The position numbers were made by a program, and so were the translations under genes. Positions 6,813 through 10,166 of a DNA stretch of 10,166 nucleotides are shown piece after piece (within the stretch, counting starts at the first letter, position 1; every line of letters starts with the position of its first letter). This DNA is from Muribaculaceae bacterium (GTDB lineage: Bacteria > Bacteroidota > Bacteroidia > Bacteroidales > Muribaculaceae), in assembly GCA_902836725.1 (NCBI GenBank), contig CADFRV010000080.1, positions 1 to 10,166 of the forward strand, given 5' to 3'. The notes beneath the pieces were generated by a model. It did not search any database, was not told where the DNA came from, and saw nothing but the letters and a program-made list of their open reading frames with translations.

Positions 6813-7355
6813 TCAGCCGAGCAGTTTCAACTGAAGCTGTTTCAGCTGATTCCTGACGGATGTATCAAGTTTTTCCGAGCCGATGGTTACGGTAAAGCCT
6901 CCGATCAGATCGGGATTCACCTTGAATGTGTATTCCATCGTGCCCCCGTTGAGATGTGCGGCTATAAGGCTTTTCAGACGGGCTTCCTCCTCCTTGTCGA
7001 GAGGGGCGGCCGCAGTCACCTCCACACGGTATATGCCGTTTGCCTCGCGATAGTCGTCGCCATATGCGAGCGCTATGGCCCGGGCCATGTCAAGGCGGTT
7101 GTTGTTCTTCAACAGTTTCAGGAAATCCCGGAATGTGGTATCGGACTTATCTGCTCCGGCAGCCGTCGCCAAAAGCCCTATTTTCTTTTCAGAGTCGATG
7201 AAAGGGTTAGCCAAAGTGACCTCAAGCTCGGGATGGGCGGCAAAACTGTCGCACAGATTTCCCATAAGCTCATAAAGCCTCTTGCCGTCGTGTCGCTCAG
7301 CGGCCACTTTCAACAGCGCTTTGGCGTAACGTCTCGGAATCAGACCTTCGTTCAT
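6813..7355 (-). CDS. atpH: F1Fo ATP synthase subunit delta
   Basis: Delta (OSCP family) joins the top of F1 to the peripheral stalk made of b subunits. The 180-residue length is typical. The N-terminus GLIPRRYAKALLKVAAE (residues 4-20) is the conserved helical start of the family. The C-terminal block NPDLIGGFTVTIGSEKLDTS, followed by VRNQLKQLQLKLLG, has the GG near residue 153 and the closing amphipathic helix expected for delta. The ATG at 7355 is 36 bases after the atpF stop, the usual b-delta order. Sequence conservation outside the two ends is weak, as in the family generally. Confidence 0.95.
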   Translation of the reverse strand: MNEGLIPRRYAKALLKVAAERHDGKRLYELMGNLCDSFAAHPELEVTLANPFIDSEKKIGLLATAAGADKSDTTFRDFLKLLKNNNRLDMARAIALAYGDDYREANGIYRVEVTAAAPLDKEEEARLKSLIAAHLNGGTMEYTFKVNPDLIGGFTVTIGSEKLDTSVRNQLKQLQLKLLG

Positions 7356-7391
7356 ATCTGTGGATCTACTGTATCGGATGTTGCTGAAAGA

Positions 7392-7889
7392 TTAATTATT
7401 CTTCTCTATCTCGTCAAGGAGCGAGTTTACCAGGCGCTTCTGAGCCTCGGCATCCTTCAACTGCTCGCGGGTCACCTGGCCGGCAATCGCCAGCGCATAG
7501 CGGCTTACCTCGTCGCGAAGCGACTTCTCTGCCTCCTTGCGGCTCTGCTCAATGCTGAGCTTGGCGTTGTCAAGCACCTTCTGGGCCTCTTTCTTGGCCT
7601 CCTCGCGCGCCTCCTCGATGATCTGGGTTTTCATCTTGTTGGCCTCGGCGATGATATCGGCCTGCTGATGACGGGCATCAGCCACATACTGTCTGGCCTC
7701 CTGCTGGGCGTTGTCGAGGCGTATCTTCGCGTTCTGGGCATACTCCACACCCTTGTCAATCAAATCGGCGCGACTGTCAACACCTTTGAGAATGGCAGGC
7801 CATGCGAATTTCCACAAAATGAACAGGAGGATCGCAAAAGCCACGAACATCCAAATGGTCAATCCGAAATCTACTTTAAACAGTTCCAT
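7392..7889 (-). CDS. atpF: F1Fo ATP synthase subunit b
   Basis: Subunit b forms the peripheral stalk that holds the a subunit and delta/alpha fixed while the rotor turns. The 165-residue protein has one N-terminal membrane helix (about residues 9-33, FGLTIWMFVAFAILLFILWKF) followed by AWPAILKGVDSRADLIDKG. A long, highly charged, heptad-like helix rich in Ala, Glu, Lys and Gln runs to the end. This is the standard single-helix plus dimerising coiled-coil layout. There is one b gene, with no second b' copy in the window. The start at 7889 follows a 210-base spacer after atpE and lacks an evident Shine-Dalgarno site. Confidence 0.96.
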   Translation of the reverse strand: MELFKVDFGLTIWMFVAFAILLFILWKFAWPAILKGVDSRADLIDKGVEYAQNAKIRLDNAQQEARQYVADARHQQADIIAEANKMKTQIIEEAREEAKKEAQKVLDNAKLSIEQSRKEAEKSLRDEVSRYALAIAGQVTREQLKDAEAQKRLVNSLLDEIEKNN

Positions 7890-8011
7890 AAACGTCTTTA
7901 CAAAAGATTCGTTGTTTTAAGCACTCCGGCGGCACATGCCCTCCGGATGTCGATTTGATGAGCGGGAGAATAAAGAATGTCTCCACGCATACACATTATC
8001 ACCGGCGTGGG

Positions 8012-8041
8012 GGTGGCGGAAAGCGTCGCACATCCGCCACC
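8012..8041 (-). other. Second hairpin in the atpE-atpF spacer
   Basis: A perfect 9-base inverted repeat, GGTGGCGGA (8012-8020) and TCCGCCACC (8033-8041), encloses a 12-base loop. On the minus strand it lies about 60 bases after the atpE stop and about 120 before atpF. It is followed by CCCACGCC, not T-rich, so it is not a terminator by itself. It could be a stabilising or processing structure. Confidence 0.5.
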
Positions 8042-8072
8042 TTTGCCACCGGGATATGTCTTTCTCGATAAA

Positions 8073-8090
8073 CCGGAAAAAACTTTCCGG
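8073..8090 (-). terminator. Hairpin just after atpE, possible partial terminator
   Basis: On the minus strand CCGGAAA (8090-8084), a 4-base loop and TTTCCGG (8079-8073) form a perfect 7-base-pair hairpin starting nine bases after the atpE stop. It is followed by TTTAT, a short U-tract only. The geometry is that of a weak intrinsic terminator or a 3' stabilising hairpin. A leaky stop here would make c-subunit mRNA more abundant than downstream messages, which fits the need for many c copies per enzyme; that role is inference. Confidence 0.45.
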
Positions 8091-8099
8091 CCAGAAATA

Positions 8100-8342
8100 T
8101 TATACGAACAGAGTAAGCACTGCCACAATGACCGCGAACAGAGCCACACCCTCGATAAGGGCGGCGATCACAATCATATTCGAACGGATGTCGCCGGCAG
8201 CTTCGGGCTGACGTGCGATAGCCTCCATGGCAGATGAACCGATCTTACCGATACCGATACCGGCTGCGATAGCTGCGATACCTGCGCCGATAGCTGCGCC
8301 AAGACCTACGAGAGCTTCTGCTGCTAAAATCAATCCTAACAT
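8100..8342 (-). CDS. atpE: F1Fo ATP synthase subunit c (proteolipid, c-ring)
   Basis: This 80-residue two-helix hairpin protein oligomerises into the Fo rotor ring. Helix 1 (about residues 3-38) is rich in Gly and Ala. The cytoplasmic loop has the conserved ARQPEA (Arg44-Gln45-Pro46). Helix 2 carries the ion-binding carboxylate Glu64 in ALIEGVALF, 20 residues after the loop Arg as in E. coli c. Glu64 is followed by Gly-Val, not the Ser/Thr found in sodium-binding c subunits, so a proton-coupled enzyme is the more likely reading; this is inference. The ATG at 8342 is preceded by a strongly A/T-rich leader. The gene lies 53 bases after atpB and is followed by a hairpin. Confidence 0.97.
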   Translation of the reverse strand: MLGLILAAEALVGLGAAIGAGIAAIAAGIGIGKIGSSAMEAIARQPEAAGDIRSNMIVIAALIEGVALFAVIVAVLTLFV

Positions 8343-8395
8343 AGTCGTTTCTGTTTTTTGAGAGTTATTTATTATTTGTTATTTGTTTCTGAATT
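8343..8395 (-). promoter_or_regulatory. A-rich leader upstream of atpE
   Basis: The 53-base atpB-atpE spacer is A-rich on the coding strand, with three AAATAA units in a row (within 8365-8384) and CAGAAAC occurring twice (8391-8385 and 8353-8347). It has no Shine-Dalgarno site. In Bacteroidetes, A-rich unstructured leaders favour initiation, so this may be a translational enhancer for the highly expressed c subunit, comparable in role to the atpE enhancer of E. coli. That function is inferred. Confidence 0.35.
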
Positions 8396-9577
8396 TTATT
8401 TGGCCGAGGCAACCGAGGCTGCCACTGCCTTTCCGCCTTTGGCGTCCTGAGCCTCATGCTTGTGCTCCTCTTTCTCGTGATGCTCTTCCTGAGCCAGAGA
8501 TATGAATATGGTGGAAAGCATGGTGAACACATATGCCTGGATGAAGCTAACGAGCACATCGATCAGAAGCATGAACACCGAGAATGCCACTGATATCACA
8601 GAGGTACCTGCCGCTACGGCAAAACCCATGGCCCCGAATATGAAGATAAGGAGGGTAAGCACGAGCACTATCATGTGTCCGCCCATCATGTTGGCGAACA
8701 GACGCACCGTAAGCGCCGCGGGCTTGGTAAACATACCGAATATCTCGATGACCGGCATGATCGGTAGCGGGAATTTCAGCCACAGGGGCACATCAGGCCA
8801 GAAGATCTCCTTCCAGTAATGCTTGTTGCCGAAACAGTTGGTCATGATGAATGTCATTATGGCAAGCACCATCGTCACAGCGATGTTGCCCGTGACATTC
8901 GCACCACCGGGGAATACCACAATAAGTCCGAGCAGGTTCATGAAGAAGATGAAGAAAAAAACCGTCAGCAGATAGGGGGCGAACTTCGGAGCCTTGCTCT
9001 TGAGGGTGGACTTTATCACACCGTCGTAGATGAACGTCACGAGGCTTTCAATGGCTCCGCGGGTCTTACGTGGTGTCTTGAACGGATTTTTCTTATGCCA
9101 GCGGGCAAGGTCAATGAGAAGCCAGAGCACTATTATGCATGCGATAAATATGGCACACACATTTTTCGTTATCGAAATATCCCATGGCTTGTATTCCTTG
9201 CCGTCGACTATCTCTACGATTTTGCCTTTGTAATCACCCTCGGTAGCGATCTTGAAAGATGCGTTGCCGTCGACATAAGTGTCACCGTGGGTGACACGGG
9301 AAGACGAGAACACATGAAGACCATCCTTGCCCCATACAATCACAGGGAGAGGGATACGCTTGTGATGGTTGAAAGGTACCTCCCAGCCATAGCCGTCTCC
9401 AAGGTGCTCGAAAATGATTTCCTTAAGATTAGGCTTCTCCTCCTCGGTTGCCTCCTCGGTTTTCTCGAGCTTGTCCGAGATCTCTTCCTCGAGGCCATTG
9501 CCCGAATGCCCCTGCGAGGCGCGGACCGATGCAGAGAAAGAGAGCAGAAGGGTCAATATCAATAGAATACGCTTCAT
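8396..9577 (-). CDS. atpB: F1Fo ATP synthase subunit a, with signal peptide and extracytoplasmic N-terminal domain
   Basis: Subunit a is the Fo stator that provides the two ion half-channels against the c-ring. At 393 residues it is about 120 longer than E. coli AtpB. Residues 1-20 look like a signal peptide (hydrophobic LLILTLLLSF, then SVRA before Ser21). Residues 21-135 form a soluble, charged region that should lie outside the inner membrane; this layout is known in Bacteroidetes. The membrane core follows, with helices at about 140-157, 201-222, 231-247 and 270 onward. TVRLFANMMGGH contains Arg292, the essential Fo arginine, and VSFIQAYVFTML contains Gln347, equivalent to the conserved Gln of the last helix. 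The tail (363-393) is His/Glu/Lys-rich, then Ala/Gly-rich. The start lies 39 bases after atpC, with no atpI-like gene between. Confidence 0.96.
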   Translation of the reverse strand: MKRILLILTLLLSFSASVRASQGHSGNGLEEEISDKLEKTEEATEEEKPNLKEIIFEHLGDGYGWEVPFNHHKRIPLPVIVWGKDGLHVFSSSRVTHGDTYVDGNASFKIATEGDYKGKIVEIVDGKEYKPWDISITKNVCAIFIACIIVLWLLIDLARWHKKNPFKTPRKTRGAIESLVTFIYDGVIKSTLKSKAPKFAPYLLTVFFFIFFMNLLGLIVVFPGGANVTGNIAVTMVLAIMTFIMTNCFGNKHYWKEIFWPDVPLWLKFPLPIMPVIEIFGMFTKPAALTVRLFANMMGGHMIVLVLTLLIFIFGAMGFAVAAGTSVISVAFSVFMLLIDVLVSFIQAYVFTMLSTIFISLAQEEHHEKEEHKHEAQDAKGGKAVAASVASAK

Positions 9578-9616
9578 TTCGTAGGTTACGGATGGTAAGT
9601 GTTACCTGATTTTAAA

Positions 9617-9850
9617 TTAATACACACAGACCGACACAACATCGTTGTCGACATCGGCGATGCCGCCCTCCACATCCACCGAATGCTCGTCAGTGCCAGA
9701 CTTATATACAATTTTGCCGCTGACAAGTGTGGATACAAGAGAAGCATGATGCGGGAGAACCGTAAAACGGCCCATCTCGCCGGGAAGAGTTACCGACGTG
9801 GCCTCCCCCTCGAACAATACGTTTTCTGCAGAAATGATTTTCAGTGTCAT
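9617..9850 (-). CDS. atpC: F1Fo ATP synthase subunit epsilon, short single-domain form
   Basis: Epsilon binds the gamma foot and the c-ring. The 77-residue protein has the N-terminal beta-sandwich only: MTLKIISAENVLFEGEATSV, then TLPGEMGRFTVLPHHASLVS, with the conserved GE-G-F-LP-HA pattern, and GGIADVDNDVVSVCVY at the end. The C-terminal two-helix domain of 130-140 residue epsilons, which can inhibit ATP hydrolysis in E. coli, is missing. The stop is clean, and the following 39 bases to atpB leave no room for it, so this is not a frameshift. Short epsilons are known in Bacteroidetes. The ATG at 9850 is 36 bases after the atpD stop, without a Shine-Dalgarno site. Confidence 0.94.
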   Translation of the reverse strand: MTLKIISAENVLFEGEATSVTLPGEMGRFTVLPHHASLVSTLVSGKIVYKSGTDEHSVDVEGGIADVDNDVVSVCVY

Positions 9851-9886
9851 ATGTGTGACTGGATGCGAATGATAATGGCAGATGCA

Positions 9887-10166
9887 TCAAGCCTGTACCT
9901 CGGCGAGCATCTTCTTTCCATTCTCTATGGCGTCGTCGATGGTACCCACGTTGAGGAACGCCTGTTCCGGATACTGGTCCATCTCGCCGGAGAGGATCAT
10001 CTTGAAACCGCGGATAGTCTCGCTCAGCGGCACCATCACACCGGGAAGTCCGGTAAACTGCTCGGCCACGTTGAAAGGCTGCGACAGGAAACGCTGCGCG
10101 CGGCGTGCACGGGCAACCACGAGCTTGTCCTCATCAGAAAGCTCATCCACACCGAGGATAGCAATG
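9887..10166 (-). CDS. atpD: F1Fo ATP synthase subunit beta, C-terminal part
   Basis: Beta is the catalytic subunit of F1. Only the last 92 codons and the TGA stop lie in the window; the gene continues past the right edge. The visible sequence begins IAILGVDELSDEDKLVVARA and continues with ARRAQRFLSQPFNVAEQFTG, a strongly conserved C-terminal helical domain that contains the DELSDED catch-loop motif. SETIRGFKMILSGEMDQYPE and QAFLNVGTIDDAIENGKKML complete the usual C-terminus. The P-loop and catalytic Glu are outside the window. The GTG at 10150 is an internal Val codon and not a start. beta-epsilon is the promoter-proximal pair of this operon layout, so the promoter is probably to the right of the window. 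Confidence 0.97.
   Translation of the reverse strand, partial: IAILGVDELSDEDKLVVARARRAQRFLSQPFNVAEQFTGLPGVMVPLSETIRGFKMILSGEMDQYPEQAFLNVGTIDDAIENGKKMLAEVQA

Larger units (their letters stand above)
7890..8099 (-). other. 210-base atpE-atpF spacer
   Basis: This is the longest non-coding stretch in the window, within an operon whose neighbours are otherwise closely packed. It holds the two hairpins listed separately. The minus-strand frame that opens across it (7898-8149) starts inside atpE and codes for an unconvincing Cys/Gly-rich peptide, so I do not call a gene. CACTCCGGCGG (7922-7932) is also found in the atpH-atpA spacer. No clear promoter is seen; a TTTTG just before atpF lacks the TA of the -7 consensus. 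Confidence 0.5.

Noticed and set aside
7900..7912. TTTTG upstream of atpF as a promoter
   Set aside because: It lacks the TA of the TAnnTTTG element and has no TTG at the -33 distance.
6804..7958. A 384-codon plus-strand open frame opposite atpH and atpF
   Set aside because: It mirrors two well-supported genes on the other strand, and its Leu/Val/His-rich product resembles no family I know. Antisense shadow.
7898..8149. Minus-strand open frame across the atpE-atpF spacer (83 codons) as a small gene
   Set aside because: It starts inside atpE in another frame, has odd Cys/Gly/Arg composition, runs through both hairpins and has no start-site support.
1..10166. A novel defence, mobile or biosynthetic system
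   Set aside because: Every substantial minus-strand frame is accounted for by ATP synthase or complex I subunits, with no room for further genes and no integrase, transposase or repeat array.

Overview
The window is a stretch of bacterial chromosome coding entirely on the minus strand. It carries two energy-conservation gene sets placed end to end. Read in the direction of transcription (right to left), it opens with the last 92 codons of atpD. The rest of an F-type ATP synthase operon follows: atpC, atpB, atpE, atpF, atpH, atpA, atpG. After an 82-base spacer come respiratory complex I genes: nuoI, nuoJ, nuoK, nuoL and the first 126 codons of nuoM, which runs off the left edge. No mobile element, tRNA, rRNA, CRISPR array or defence gene is visible.

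The organism is most likely a member of the Bacteroidales, possibly Muribaculaceae-like; the family is an inference and was not tested by search. The atp gene order (beta and epsilon first, then a, c, b, delta, alpha, gamma), an AtpB with a signal peptide and a long extracytoplasmic N-terminal domain, an epsilon subunit reduced to one domain, and starts preceded by A/T-rich sequence instead of strong Shine-Dalgarno sites all fit Bacteroidetes. Coding sequence is moderately GC-rich and spacers are AT-rich.

Functionally, complex I would pump ions while reducing quinone, and the F1Fo ATP synthase would use the resulting gradient. NuoI carries the two terminal [4Fe-4S] clusters, NuoJ/K/L/M are membrane pump subunits, AtpB/E/F form Fo, and AtpH/A/G/D/C form the stalks and F1. 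The key residues I could locate are present: eight Cys in NuoI, two membrane Glu in NuoK, Glu/Lys in NuoL, the Fo Arg in AtpB, the c-ring Glu in AtpE and the P-loop Lys in AtpA.

The most notable feature is the junction. nuoI directly follows atpG, and nuoA, nuoB, nuoC/D and nuoH, which normally precede nuoI, are not there. Either the complex I operon is split in this genome, or the whole atp operon sits inside it between nuoH and nuoI. Other points worth a look are a long Ala/Lys/Glu tail on NuoI, a Thr-to-Ile change in the AtpA P-loop, the lack of an atpI-like gene between atpC and atpB, and unusually long spacers with hairpins around atpE/atpF, atpH/atpA and atpA/atpG. I see no sign of a wholly new system; this is core metabolism with an unusual arrangement.
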